A DNA stretch of 64,000 nt from CAUZWH01 sp965247665. Lineage in GTDB: Bacteria > Pseudomonadota > Alphaproteobacteria > SHVV01. A model generated the notes under the pieces. It was given only the letters and a program-made list of their open reading frames with translations, ran no database searches and was not told the origin of the DNA. The position numbers and the translations under genes are program-made. Of the stretch, positions 28,156 to 37,700 are shown piece by piece. The stretch lies in NCBI GenBank assembly GCA_965247665.1, contig CBDFHH010000002.1:248001-312000 (forward strand), in the 5' to 3' direction. Numbering within the stretch: the first letter of the stretch is position 1; each line of letters opens with the position of its first letter.

Positions 28156-28624
28156 AGCGCAGCCCGAGGCAGGCCTCATTTGCGCTCTCGTCCTCCGCCT
28201 GCAGGATCACAAGAAGGTCCGCCAACCCCCAGGCCTCGCGGATGCGGGCCATGTCCAGTTGTCGCGAGGCCGAGATCTGGATTTTGCGCTTGAATTCCCG
28301 CCCGACCATCTGCGCGACGCGCGCGAAGGTGAGGACCTTGACCTCCTAGAAGCGCTCACGGCTGCACACCGGCTGGTCGGGGAAGCCAGCTACGAACTGC
28401 AGCGGCATCTTGCGGGCGCAGCAGCCGGAGTCCCCGAACTTGCGCTCCAGGGCGCTAGCGTGGGCCCGCGGCAAGACTTCCCGCTTCCCGTTGAAGAGCG
28501 ACCCTAACGCCCGGCGTGTCCGGTTGGGGCCACCAACCGAACTTGGTCGGCAATTGGGCGTTCGAACAATGCTCGGCAGACCGGTCCAAAACCCGCATTG
28601 CCGCCGCGTCCTGGTTCGGTTGGT
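28156..28624. other. Degraded intergenic region
   Basis: About 470 bp. A minus-strand stretch at about 28345-28140 reads EVKVLTFARVAQMVGREFKR and LDMARIREAWGLADLLVILQ and looks coding, but it is short, without a start site, and unassigned. The oxidase gene begins its 3' end at 28625. Confidence 0.35.
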
Positions 28625-29794
28625 TTAAGCCGCCTCTCCGAACCCCGCCGGTACCCGCACGAACTCGCGCCCCAGCGTCGCGACGTCGGGACAGCCGAGC
28701 AGCGCCAGTCCCCGGTCCATTTCGTCGAACAGGATGTCGAGAGCGCGCCGCGCGCCGGCCTCGCCGGCGGCGCCGATGCCGTACAGCGTCGCCCGTCCCG
28801 ACATCGCCGCGGCCGCACCCAGTGCGATCGCTTTCAATACGTCGCCGCCGCGGCGCACCCCGCCATCCATCAGAATCGGCATGCGGCGGTCCGCCGCCGC
28901 GACCGCGGCCGGCACCATTTCCAGCGGCGCCACCGTGCCGTCGAGTTGGCGGCCGCCATGGTTGCTGAGGATGACGCCGTCGACGCCATTGGCCGCGAGC
29001 TGACCGATATCCTCCGGCGCCAGCACCCCCTTGACCAGTAGGATGCCTGGCCAGATATCGCGGAACCGGGCGAGACTGGCCATTTCCAGCGCCGCATCCT
29101 TGGCCCCCATGAGGAATTTGCGCGCGGCGTGGTTGGTGCGTTGCCCCGGCGGCAGCGCCGCTTCGACATTGGGAAATCCGGGCAGGCCGCGCAGCAATAC
29201 GTTGGCCATCCAGCCGGGATGGCGCAGCGTTTCGAGCTTACTTCGCCAGACCAGGGCGCCGGGTGCGGCGAAGTGGCGGTCGTCGCGCGTGCGTTTGCCG
29301 GACACCGGCGTGTCGAGCGTGATAACCAGCGCTTCGTAGCCCGCGGCTTCGGCGCGTCGTGCTATCTCGCGCCCGACTTCTTGGTCCTTGTAGATGTAGA
29401 GCTGCATCCATAAGCGCCCATCGACCGCATCGCGCACCCGCTCCAGGCTGGTGTTGGCGGCGGTGCTCAGGGTGAAGGGAACACCGCTCGCCGCCGCCGC
29501 TTTCGCGAGCCCGATCTCGCTGTCGCGATGCAGCAGGCCGACGCCGCCGGTCGGCGCGATCGCCAGCGGCGCGGCCGATTCCTGCCCGAACAGAGAGGTG
29601 GCCAGGCTCCGCTGCGACACGTCGACGAGTACCTTCGGGACGAACGCGACGTCCTCGAAAGCCGCGACATTGCGTGCGATGCTGATCTGGCCATCAGCGC
29701 CGCCCTCAACGAAATCAAACGCAAAGCGCGGCAGCCGGCGGCGCGCGGACCGGCGCAGATCTTCGATTTCGGCGCAGCGGTTGAGCCTGACCAC
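28625..29794 (-). CDS. FMN-dependent alpha-hydroxyacid oxidase/dehydrogenase
   Basis: The 389-residue TIM-barrel enzyme oxidises a 2-hydroxy acid (lactate, mandelate, glycolate or similar) to the 2-oxo acid. It shows FDFVEGGADGQ (27-35), the FMN-binding APTGGVGLLHRDSE (80-93) and the active-site SNHGGRQLDG with catalytic His279. The sequence is closest in style to mandelate dehydrogenase and lactate dehydrogenase LldD. GTG at 29794 overlaps the stop of the nitrilase gene by one base (TAGTG), so translation is coupled. It is the last gene of the cupin-cupin-nitrilase-oxidase operon. Confidence 0.92.
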   Translation of the reverse strand: MVRLNRCAEIEDLRRSARRRLPRFAFDFVEGGADGQISIARNVAAFEDVAFVPKVLVDVSQRSLATSLFGQESAAPLAIAPTGGVGLLHRDSEIGLAKAAAASGVPFTLSTAANTSLERVRDAVDGRLWMQLYIYKDQEVGREIARRAEAAGYEALVITLDTPVSGKRTRDDRHFAAPGALVWRSKLETLRHPGWMANVLLRGLPGFPNVEAALPPGQRTNHAARKFLMGAKDAALEMASLARFRDIWPGILLVKGVLAPEDIGQLAANGVDGVILSNHGGRQLDGTVAPLEMVPAAVAAADRRMPILMDGGVRRGGDVLKAIALGAAAAMSGRATLYGIGAAGEAGARRALDILFDEMDRGLALLGCPDVATLGREFVRVPAGFGEAA

Positions 29795-30648
29795 TAATAC
29801 AGCTCGCCGCCGACGCTGAGTTGGTAGACGTCGGTGCGACGGTCGGCGCGTGGCGAGATCAGCTGGCCGCGCTCACGCGCCGACGCGACCGCCGCGGCAT
29901 CGATCTCGGCGCTGACGACCGTCTCCTCGTCGCCGCCGAGCGGGCCGACCACAGGTTCGCCCCAGGGATCGACGATCAGCGACGAGCCGAGAAAATCGAT
30001 CTCGCCGTTGCTACCGGCCTGTGACGCGCAGACGATATAGATCTGGTTGAGGTTGGCCTGTACCGCCGCGCCGCGGGCTTGCGGGCAGTAACCGTCGGAA
30101 TCCCAGCGCCGCTGGTCGAACCCGGTGACCCAAGCCGTCGGTACCACCACGATCTCGGCGCCCCGCAGTGCCAGAGCCCGGGCGACTTCGACAAAGCGCA
30201 AATCGTAGCAGACGCAGATGCCGATCGTACCGAGCACGGTCTCGATGATCGGCAGCCCCTTGTCGCCGGGCTGGAAGATCTCGTTCTCGCGGCCGAACAG
30301 ATGCAGCTTGCGGTAGTGCAGCAGCGGTTCGGGCCGATCAGGCCCGACCAGCACCGCGCTGTTGTACAGCGCGTCACCGTCGCGTTCGCAGAAGCCACCC
30401 GCGACCAGGCCGCCATGCGCCGCCGCCGCCGCATGCCACGCCGCGACCGTCGCTCCGTCGACGGATTCAGCGATGGCGTTCAAGCCCTCGGCGTCATAGC
30501 CATAGCCGGGAACAATCATCTCCGGCAGCACGACCAGGCCGGCGCCGTCGGCGAACGCCCGATCGACGATGTCGCAGCTACGCTGCCGGTTGGCGTCGGC
30601 GGCGAGCGGTTGTCCGGTGATCTGGGCGATCGCGACCGCGACCGTCAT
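29794..30648 (-). CDS. Carbon-nitrogen hydrolase (nitrilase superfamily)
   Basis: The 284-residue enzyme hydrolyses a C-N bond in an amide, nitrile or carbamoyl compound. The triad is Glu43 in VLPEMIVPGY, Lys114 in HYRKLHLFG and Cys147 in GICVCYDLRF. Length and motifs fit the aliphatic amidase/omega-amidase-like branches rather than true nitrilases. ATG at 30648 overlaps the upstream cupin stop by four bases. Co-transcription with the FMN oxidase suggests the released acid may be processed further by neighbours. Confidence 0.92.
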   Translation of the reverse strand: MTVAVAIAQITGQPLAADANRQRSCDIVDRAFADGAGLVVLPEMIVPGYGYDAEGLNAIAESVDGATVAAWHAAAAAHGGLVAGGFCERDGDALYNSAVLVGPDRPEPLLHYRKLHLFGRENEIFQPGDKGLPIIETVLGTIGICVCYDLRFVEVARALALRGAEIVVVPTAWVTGFDQRRWDSDGYCPQARGAAVQANLNQIYIVCASQAGSNGEIDFLGSSLIVDPWGEPVVGPLGGDEETVVSAEIDAAAVASARERGQLISPRADRRTDVYQLSVGGELY

Positions 30649-31031
30649 TCGTCGTCCTTGAGCGCTCCCACTGCCTTGAGCAGGCCCCGATCAGCGGGGC
30701 TGGGACCGCCCGCGCTGACCACGCGGACGCCGCGATCGGCGGCAATCGCGTGCTTGATGCCCGCGGGTACGTGCACCGCCTGGCCCGCCTCGAACACCAC
30801 CTTGCTGTCGTTATCGAAATCGTGGGCGGTGCCCTTGCCTTCGAGGATGAAAACCGAATCCTCCGAGCTGACATGGATGTGCGGCACGTTGGATTCGCCG
30901 GGCTCGAGCACTACGTAGTTCATGTTCGCCGTCTCGGCGCCGACCCCCGGCCAGACCACCAGGCGCGCGTCCTTGGAGATGACCGGCAGCATTACGTCCG
31001 GCTCGTCGCGGTGGAATACATGAACGGCCAT
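30645..31031 (-). CDS. Cupin-domain protein
   Basis: The 128-residue single-cupin protein has the metal-binding pattern VPHIHVSSEDSVFILEGKG (His-x-His, Glu) and HVPAGIKHAI (second-motif His). GGAGGA precedes ATG at 31031. It is paired with a second small cupin upstream, 11 bases away; the two share WPGVGAE, so they are diverged paralogs. Small cupins in such operons are often isomerases, dioxygenases or binding proteins; no reaction can be assigned. Confidence 0.85.
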   Translation of the reverse strand: MAVHVFHRDEPDVMLPVISKDARLVVWPGVGAETANMNYVVLEPGESNVPHIHVSSEDSVFILEGKGTAHDFDNDSKVVFEAGQAVHVPAGIKHAIAADRGVRVVSAGGPSPADRGLLKAVGALKDDE

Positions 31032-31042
31032 GATCGTCCTCC

Positions 31043-31423
31043 CTACAGATTCGCGTACAACGCCGGGTCCGGCGGGCACGGCCCTCCCATCACCTCGAGG
31101 CCGTCATCGCCGGCCTCAATCACGTATGACGTGTCGGGCTCGACGAAGATCATCGACCCCTCGATCAGCGCTCCCGCGGACGCCGCGTCGGTATCGCTGA
31201 CGTGGCCGCTGCCCTCGATGATGTAGTAGACCGCCTCCATCGGATGGTGCAGTTCGGTGGTGCGGGCGCGGGCGCCGAGGCTGATGCGGTGAATCGACCG
31301 AATCTCGGCACCGACACCCGGCCAGACGATGGCGTGGGCGCTGCCGGTTCCTTCGACAATCGGCAGTCCGGGGCTGTTCGGTTCCAGCCCGAACACGCAC
31401 ACCCGATCCAGTTTTTTGGCCAT
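31043..31423 (-). CDS. Cupin-domain protein
   Basis: This 126-residue single cupin has TTELHHPMEAVYYIIEGSGH as its first motif and a weaker second motif (MIFVEPDTSYVIEAG) lacking the usual His. Metal binding may therefore be partial compared with its paralog downstream. The start at 31423 has GGGAGGGGAGG directly upstream. It is the first gene of the minus-strand operon, divergent from the molybdenum hydroxylase operon with 79 bases between the starts. Confidence 0.85.
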   Translation of the reverse strand: MAKKLDRVCVFGLEPNSPGLPIVEGTGSAHAIVWPGVGAEIRSIHRISLGARARTTELHHPMEAVYYIIEGSGHVSDTDAASAGALIEGSMIFVEPDTSYVIEAGDDGLEVMGGPCPPDPALYANL

Positions 31424-31463
31424 CCTCCCCTCCCGGAACGCGACGACAAGTATGCGGTGCGAC

Positions 31464-31469
31464 TATAAT
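31464..31469 (+). promoter_or_regulatory. Candidate -10 box for the molybdenum hydroxylase operon
   Basis: A perfect TATAAT lies 34 bases before the ATG at 31503, in the divergent region. A -35 box at the right distance (around 31441-31447, GACGACA) is poor, so an activator may be needed. Confidence 0.4.
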
Positions 31470-31502
31470 GGTTTGGTTCAATTTGTGTAGATCGGCACGC
31501 TT

Positions 31503-32363
31503 ATGAAACCCGCGCCTTTCGCATACCGCGCCCCCGCTTCGACGGCGGAGGCAACAGCGATTCTCGCCGAGTTCGGTGACGATGCCAAGGTGCTGGCCGG
31601 CGGCCAGACCCTGGTCGCGGCAATGAATTTCCGCATGGCGCGGCCGGCAGTGCTGGTGGATATCAACCGCGCCGCCGACCTCGACTATTGCCGGAACGAC
31701 GGCCGCACGCTGCGGATCGGCGCCCTTACCCGCCATGTCGCCTTCGAGCAACCCGTGACCGACGGCCCGCTCGCCGCGTTCCTGCCGCATGTCGCCCACC
31801 ACATCGCCCACCTGCCGATCCGTATGCGCGGCACCTTTTGCGGCAGCCTGGCGCATGCCGACCCGGCCGCGGAGTGGTGCCTGGTGGCGCTCACCCTCGA
31901 CGCCGACATGATCGCCTACAGCGCCAACAGCGAGCGCGCCATCGCCGCCGAAGATTTTTTCATCTCGATTCTCACCACCGATCTCACCGACACCGAGCTG
32001 CTCGTCGAAGTCCGATTGCCGGTGCTCGATCAAAGCTGGCGCCTCGGTTTCGCCGAGTTCGCTCGCCGCGCCGGCGACTTCGCACTGACCATGGCCATGG
32101 TCGCGGTTCGGCTCGGCGACGACGGCAAGATTGCCGAGGCCAAGGTCGGCGCCGGCGCGGTCGAGGACCGACCGATCCGCATGGCCACCGCCGAACAATT
32201 GCTGGTCGGTGAAACGCCCGGCGCCGATCTGTTCGCCGCTGCCGGTGAAGAAGCGGCGCGCAAGGTCGATCCCACTTCCGACCTCCACGCCTCCGCCGAT
32301 TACCGCCGCGACCTCGCCCGCGCGATGACGAAGCGGGCGCTCGAACACGCCTTCGCCGAATGA
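31503..32363 (+). CDS. Molybdenum hydroxylase FAD-binding subunit (CoxM-like)
   Basis: The 286-residue medium subunit of the xanthine dehydrogenase/CO dehydrogenase family carries FAD and passes electrons from the Fe-S subunit. The FAD-binding motif is KVLAGGQTLVAAMNFR (about residues 30-45) followed by IGALTRHV and MRGTFCGSLAHADPAAEW. Its stop overlaps the ATG of the large-subunit gene (ATGA). It is first in the operon M-L-S-L. Confidence 0.94.
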   Translation: MKPAPFAYRAPASTAEATAILAEFGDDAKVLAGGQTLVAAMNFRMARPAVLVDINRAADLDYCRNDGRTLRIGALTRHVAFEQPVTDGPLAAFLPHVAHHIAHLPIRMRGTFCGSLAHADPAAEWCLVALTLDADMIAYSANSERAIAAEDFFISILTTDLTDTELLVEVRLPVLDQSWRLGFAEFARRAGDFALTMAMVAVRLGDDGKIAEAKVGAGAVEDRPIRMATAEQLLVGETPGADLFAAAGEEAARKVDPTSDLHASADYRRDLARAMTKRALEHAFAE

Positions 32364-34666
32364 GCTGGGTCGGCCAGCAGATTAAGCGCCGCGAAGACGG
32401 GCCGCTGGTGCGCGGTTTCGGCCGCTATGTCGGCGACCTCGCAGCCGGGGCCACCACCCTGCGCTTCGTGCGCAGCCCGTTCGCGTCCGCCGCCATTGCC
32501 GGGATCACCATCCCCGACGGGGTGCGCGCCTTCACCATAGACGATCTTGCCGGTGTCGCGCCGCTGCGCCCGCTGCTGTTCCGGCCCGACTACGTCGCTA
32601 CCGAGCAGCACGTCCTGGCCAAGGATCGGGTCCGCTTCATCGGCGAGCCGATCGCCGTCGTGCTCGGATCGTGCCCGGAGCAGGCCGAAGATAACGCCGA
32701 GCGCGTGGTGGTCGATTTCGAACCCTCCGACGCCGTTGCCGACGTCGACGCGGCGCTCGCACCCGGTGCGGTGCGGGTGCACGAACAGGCGGCCGAGAAC
32801 ACCCTGGTGGAGGCCAATATCCGCGGCGACGGCGTCGGTAACGCCTTCACCGGCGCGGCCGAAGTGATCGAGATTGCAGTCGAGTCCGGGCGCCAGAGCG
32901 CAATGCCGCTCGAGGCGCGCGGCGCTCACGCCGCCTTCGATCGCCGCACTGGGCGCGTGACCCTCCATGCTTCGGTGCAGGCGCCGCACCAGGTGCGGAC
33001 GGGGATCGCCGACTGCCTCCGCATCGATGAGACGCTGCTGCGGGTCGTCGCTCCCGACGTTGGCGGCGGCTTTGGCCAGAAGATGCAGCTATCGACGGAA
33101 TATGTCGTTGCGGTGTGGGTGGCGCGGCGCCTGCGCGGCGACGTCGTCTGGGTCGAGGACCGGCACGAAAACCTGATGGCCTCCTACCACAGCCGCGACC
33201 AGCGCTACACGCTCAAGGCTGCGTTCGATGCCGAGGCCCGGCTGATCGCCCTCGACGCCGATCTGCGCTGCAATATCGGTGCCTACTCGACCTACCCCGT
33301 GACCTGCGGCGTTGAGCCGCTGATGGCGATGAGCGAGCTTCCGGGTCCCTACGATTTCCGCCATTACAGCGTGCGTTCGCGCGGCGTCACCACCCATACT
33401 TGCCCGATGGCGCCCTACCGGGGCGTGTCGCGCCCGGTGATCACCTTCGCGATGGAACGGGTGATGGACACGGCGGCGCGCCGTTTCGGCATCGAACCGG
33501 CCGAGATCCGCCGCCGCAACCTGATCCGTGATTTCCCCTACACCTCCGTTACCGGCACGGTTTACGACCGCGGCTCCTATGTCGAAGCGCTCGACAGGGC
33601 GATCGAAAAGGTCGATCTCCCCGGTTTCCGCCAACGGCAGCAGCAGGCCCGCAGCCAAGGCCGTTATCTCGGCATCGGCTTCTCCACCTTCAACGAGCGT
33701 ACCGGCTACGGCACCCCGACCTTCTCGCTGCGCTCGATGGAGATCACGCCGGGCTACGAGACCGTCGAGATTACGATGGACCCCTCCGGCGCCATCGAGG
33801 CCCGCATCGGCGCCTCGCCGCACGGCCAGGGGTTGGCGACCGGATTGTCGCAGATCATCGCCGACGAAACCGGGGTCGAGATCGACAAGATCACCATCGT
33901 GCATGGCGACACCGATCGTACACCGTATGGCTGGGGCACGTTTGCCAGCCGCTCGATCATGATCGCCGGCGGCGCCGCCAAGCTGGCCGCGGCTAAGCTG
34001 GCCGACCAGATCAGGGGCCTCGCCGCGCACCTGCTGCAGGCCGATTCCACCGAAGTCACCCTCGCCGGCGGGCGCGCCGCAGCCGGCAATGGCGGCATCG
34101 ACTTCGCCAAGCTCGCGCGTATCGCCTACCATCAGAGTCATCAATTCCCCGGCGAGGCCTACGCGGAAATGTCGGCGCGCGCGAACTACGACCCCGTCGG
34201 CGCCTTCGCCAACGCCTGCCACGTCGCCATCGCCGAAGTTGATCCCGATACCGGCCACGTGCACCTCGAACGCTATGTCACGGTTGAGGATGCCGGCCGG
34301 CTGATCAACCCGATGATCGCAGACGGTCAGGTACGGGGCGGCATCGCACAAGGTATCGGCAACGCGCTTTACGAGCAGATCGTCTACGAAGACGACGGCA
34401 ACATCCTGACCACCTCGCTGGCCGACTATCTCGTGCCGACCGCGATGGAAGTTCCCGACATCGAGATCGTTCATCTCGAAACCATCAGCGATGCCACCGT
34501 GACGGGCGCCAAGGGGTTGGGTGAAGGCGGTGCCATCGGCGCGCCGGCGGCGGTGATCAACGCCGTGGTCGATGCGCTGCGGCCGTTCGCCGTCGAGGTC
34601 TATGAAATGCCCATCACGCCCGGTCGGTTACGCGAGCTGATCCGCGACGCGGAGGCAAAACAATGA
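32360..34666 (+). CDS. Molybdopterin-binding large subunit 1 (xanthine dehydrogenase/CoxL family)
   Basis: The 768-residue catalytic subunit binds the molybdenum cofactor. It shows GGGFGQKMQLSTEY, MAPYRGVSRPVITFAMER at the site where true CO dehydrogenases have AYRCSFR, and the base Glu in KGLGEGGAIG near the C-terminus. The missing Cys rules out a classic form I CO dehydrogenase, so the substrate is more likely an aldehyde, purine or N-heterocycle. The ATG overlaps the FAD-subunit stop by four bases, and its stop overlaps the small-subunit start in the same way. Confidence 0.94.
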   Translation: MSWVGQQIKRREDGPLVRGFGRYVGDLAAGATTLRFVRSPFASAAIAGITIPDGVRAFTIDDLAGVAPLRPLLFRPDYVATEQHVLAKDRVRFIGEPIAVVLGSCPEQAEDNAERVVVDFEPSDAVADVDAALAPGAVRVHEQAAENTLVEANIRGDGVGNAFTGAAEVIEIAVESGRQSAMPLEARGAHAAFDRRTGRVTLHASVQAPHQVRTGIADCLRIDETLLRVVAPDVGGGFGQKMQLSTEYVVAVWVARRLRGDVVWVEDRHENLMASYHSRDQRYTLKAAFDAEARLIALDADLRCNIGAYSTYPVTCGVEPLMAMSELPGPYDFRHYSVRSRGVTTHTCPMAPYRGVSRPVITFAMERVMDTAARRFGIEPAEIRRRNLIRDFPYTSVTGTVYDRGSYVEALDRAIEKVDLPGFRQRQQQARSQGRYLGIGFSTFNERTGYGTPTFSLRSMEITPGYETVEITMDPSGAIEARIGASPHGQGLATGLSQIIADETGVEIDKITIVHGDTDRTPYGWGTFASRSIMIAGGAAKLAAAKLADQIRGLAAHLLQADSTEVTLAGGRAAAGNGGIDFAKLARIAYHQSHQFPGEAYAEMSARANYDPVGAFANACHVAIAEVDPDTGHVHLERYVTVEDAGRLINPMIADGQVRGGIAQGIGNALYEQIVYEDDGNILTTSLADYLVPTAMEVPDIEIVHLETISDATVTGAKGLGEGGAIGAPAAVINAVVDALRPFAVEVYEMPITPGRLRELIRDAEAKQ

Positions 34667-35148
34667 ACGCGATATTCGACAAGATCGATCTCACCCTCAG
34701 CGTCAACGGCGAGGACCACGCCGTCAGCGTCGAGCCGCGCCGAACGCTGGCCGATGTGCTGCGCATGGATTGCGGGCTGACCGGCACCCACCTCGGATGC
34801 GAGCATGGCGTGTGCGGGGCTTGCACCGTGCTGGTCGACGACCGGCCGGTGCGCTCGTGCCTGATGTTCGCGGTACAGGCCGAAGGCGCCGCGGTGCGCA
34901 CGGTCGAAGGCCTCGCCATCGGCGACGAGCTCAACCCGCTGCAGCAGGCGTTTCACGAGCACCACGCGCTGCAATGCGGCTACTGCACCCCGGGCTTCCT
35001 GATGCTGGGTACCGCGATCCTCGAGAGCCGCCCGGAGGTCGACGACGCCGAGCTGCGCCACCTCTTGTCGTCCAATTTGTGCCGCTGCACCGGCTACCAG
35101 AACATCATCAAGGCGATGCGCGCGGCCCTCGACGCCGCCAACACGTGA
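34663..35148 (+). CDS. 2Fe-2S small subunit (CoxS-like)
   Basis: The 161-residue subunit carries two [2Fe-2S] clusters. The plant-type ferredoxin site is Cys46, Cys51, Cys54, Cys66 (LGCEHGVCGACTV). The second is Cys105, Cys108 (CGYCTPGF) with Cys140 and Cys142 (CRCTGYQ). It moves electrons from the molybdenum centre to FAD. It lies between two large-subunit genes with 4-base overlaps on both sides (ATGA, then GTGA), which suggests it could serve both. Confidence 0.95.
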   Translation: MNAIFDKIDLTLSVNGEDHAVSVEPRRTLADVLRMDCGLTGTHLGCEHGVCGACTVLVDDRPVRSCLMFAVQAEGAAVRTVEGLAIGDELNPLQQAFHEHHALQCGYCTPGFLMLGTAILESRPEVDDAELRHLLSSNLCRCTGYQNIIKAMRAALDAANT

Positions 35149-37433
35149 CCCGCTACATCGGCCAAAACATCCCGCGGTTGGAAGACGCGCCGCTGCTCAC
35201 CGGCCGCGGCTGTTTCGCTGCCGATGTTTCCTTTCCGGGCCAGCTCCACATGCGGGTGGTGCGTTCGCCTGTTGCGCGCGGCCGCTTGCGAGAGATCGAT
35301 ACCGCCAAGGCCCTCGCACTGCCGGGCGTGGTCGCCGCCTGGACCCATGCTGACGTCGACGACATCCCGCCCATCACCTTCCGCATGATGCGCATCGACG
35401 ACCTCGAACCGTTCCGCCAACCTATCCTGTCGAAGGACTATGTGCGTTATGTCGGCGAGCCCGTCGCCGTGGTCTTCGCAGCCGATCCCTACCTCGCCGA
35501 GGATGCGGAGGAGCTGGTCGAAATCGAGATCGATCCGCTCGAACCTTATCTCGACGCGCGCGGGGAGCCCGGCGAATTCGAACCGGGCCGGCTCGCCGAA
35601 GCGACGGTGATCCGCAAGGAATATGGCGACATCGATCGCGCGTTCGCCGACTGTCATCGGGTCGTCGAGCTCGACCTCGCGGTGGCGCCGCAGTCCGGCG
35701 TGCCGCTCGAGACCCGCGGCGCCATCGTCCGCTGGGACGCTGCATCGCGGATCCTTGAATTCTACGGCGCCGCCAAGGTGCCGCATCAGAACCGTATCCA
35801 GCTCAGCACCATGCTCGGCCTGCCGCTCGACGCGGTCCACCTGTTCGAACGCCATGTCGGCGGAGGTTTTGGCGTGCGCGGCGAACTCTATCCCGAAGAC
35901 GTGCTCGCCAGCCTGGCGGCGATGCGCCTCGAGCGGCCGGTCAAATGGATCGAAGACCGTCGCGAGAGCCTGCTCGCGACCAATCATTCGCGCGATCAGA
36001 AATCCCACATTCGTGCCGCGGTCGACGAACGCGGTATCATCCTTGCGCTCGACTTCGAATACTGGTCCGGCCAAGGCGGCTACATCCGCACCCACGGTAT
36101 CACCGTGCACGACCTCGCTGCGGCGATGCTGCCGGGACCCTATCGCGTCCCGGCCTATCGCGCCACCGGCCATGTCCGCCTCACCAACAAAACCCCGTGC
36201 GGCACCTATCGGGCGCCAGGCCGCTACGAGAGCACATTCGTTCGCGAGCGCCTGATCGACCGTATCGCGGATGTCTACGGCCTCGACCGGCTCGACGTGC
36301 GGCGCGTCAATTTCGTCGGTGCCGACGAGATGCCCTACACTCGCGAGATCGACGCCATGGGCACGCCGCTGGTCTACGATTCCGGCGACTATGCCGACCT
36401 GCTCGAACAAACCGCGGCGCGCATCGGCCTTGACGCGCTGAAGGCCGACATCGCAAACCGCCGCGCCGGCGGCGAGCTGGTCGGCCTGGGGTACGGCTTT
36501 TTCGTCGAGAAGAGCGGCTTCGGCCCCTTCGACGGCGTCCGCATCGCCATCAACGAGAGCGGCACGGTCGAAATCGTCACGGGCGTCGCCTCGGTCGGCC
36601 AGGGCGTCGATACGGTGATCGCCCAGATCGCCGCCGAGACCATTGGCGTGCCGGTCGACAGTGTGCGCGTGCGCCATGGCCAGACCAACCTGATCGAGTA
36701 CGGCATGGGCGCGTTCGCCTCGCGCGTCACCGTGATGACGGGCTCGGCGGTGCACATCGCGGCGACGCGGATCCGCGACAAGGCGCTCGCGACCGCGGCC
36801 GAGTTGCTCCAGGTCGCCGCTGACGAGATTGAATTCAGCGACGGTGTCGCCCGGGTCAGGGGTGGCGGCGGCGAAGTGTCGCTGGCCGAGATCGCCCAGG
36901 CACGGGGACCGTTCTCGCAGCTGTCCGACACCGATGACATGGGCCTCACCGCCGAGGGTTGGTTTAAAACCACCCACATGAACTATCCCTACGGACTCCA
37001 TATCGCGCAGATTGCCGTCGATCGCGACACCGGCGGCGTCACCGTCGAGCGCTATGTCGTCGCCTACGATATCGGCCGCGCCATCAACCCGATGCTGGTC
37101 GAGGGGCAGATTGCCGGGGGCTCGGCCCAGGGTATCGGCGGTGCCCTGCTGGAAGCGTTCGTCTACGACGATGATGGTCAGCCGCTGGCGGCGAGTTTCG
37201 TCGACTACATGATCCCCACCGCCGGCGAGGTGCCGCCGGTCGAAGCCCTGATCTTCGAAGACGCTCCCAGCCCCTTGAACCCGCTCGGCGCCAAGGGCGC
37301 CGGCGAAGCCGGTATCAACGGCGCCGGTGCCGCCATCGCCGGAGCCGTCGATGACGCTTTGCAGATGTCCGGCGCCATCACCGAACTGCCGATCACCCCG
37401 CAACGCTTGCGCGAACTCCTTACTCGCCGCTGA
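35145..37433 (+). CDS. Molybdopterin-binding large subunit 2 (xanthine dehydrogenase/CoxL family)
   Basis: This is a second 762-residue catalytic subunit in the same operon. It shows GGGFGVRGELYPEDV, CGTYRAPGRYESTFVRERL in the substrate loop, and the base Glu in KGAGEAGINGAG. The loop differs from that of subunit 1 (YRAPGR against YRGVSR), so the two probably accept different substrates. The start is GTG at 35145 overlapping the small-subunit stop; a longer open frame to 34770 is only a shadow of the small-subunit gene. Confidence 0.93.
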   Translation: MTRYIGQNIPRLEDAPLLTGRGCFAADVSFPGQLHMRVVRSPVARGRLREIDTAKALALPGVVAAWTHADVDDIPPITFRMMRIDDLEPFRQPILSKDYVRYVGEPVAVVFAADPYLAEDAEELVEIEIDPLEPYLDARGEPGEFEPGRLAEATVIRKEYGDIDRAFADCHRVVELDLAVAPQSGVPLETRGAIVRWDAASRILEFYGAAKVPHQNRIQLSTMLGLPLDAVHLFERHVGGGFGVRGELYPEDVLASLAAMRLERPVKWIEDRRESLLATNHSRDQKSHIRAAVDERGIILALDFEYWSGQGGYIRTHGITVHDLAAAMLPGPYRVPAYRATGHVRLTNKTPCGTYRAPGRYESTFVRERLIDRIADVYGLDRLDVRRVNFVGADEMPYTREIDAMGTPLVYDSGDYADLLEQTAARIGLDALKADIANRRAGGELVGLGYGFFVEKSGFGPFDGVRIAINESGTVEIVTGVASVGQGVDTVIAQIAAETIGVPVDSVRVRHGQTNLIEYGMGAFASRVTVMTGSAVHIAATRIRDKALATAAELLQVAADEIEFSDGVARVRGGGGEVSLAEIAQARGPFSQLSDTDDMGLTAEGWFKTTHMNYPYGLHIAQIAVDRDTGGVTVERYVVAYDIGRAINPMLVEGQIAGGSAQGIGGALLEAFVYDDDGQPLAASFVDYMIPTAGEVPPVEALIFEDAPSPLNPLGAKGAGEAGINGAGAAIAGAVDDALQMSGAITELPITPQRLRELLTRR

Positions 37434-37700
37434 AGCGAGCCGGGCCCGCCCCTGGATTTGGCCCGTCACGGTGATTCACTCCCATTGTAGCCGTTGGGAC
37501 TCGACGCTTGGCCGCTTTTGGGCCTTACGCCCGCCTTCCTTCGACCGCTTGATCCTGCCCTACGGCGCCGGCCGGCGGCGGTGCCGGGTGAGCGGACGAC
37601 CGGAGTCGCCAAGATGCGCGCGATCGTCGGGGCGACGTTCCTCGCCGGGTCGCCTGGTCTAACGCCGAGCTTCAAAACCGTTTGCTGGTAAGGTCTCGAC

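Noticed and set aside
35094..37469. A 791-codon open frame on the minus strand
   Set aside because: It is the antisense shadow of the second large-subunit gene; its Asp/Arg/His-rich composition and lack of motifs are typical of GC-rich antisense frames.
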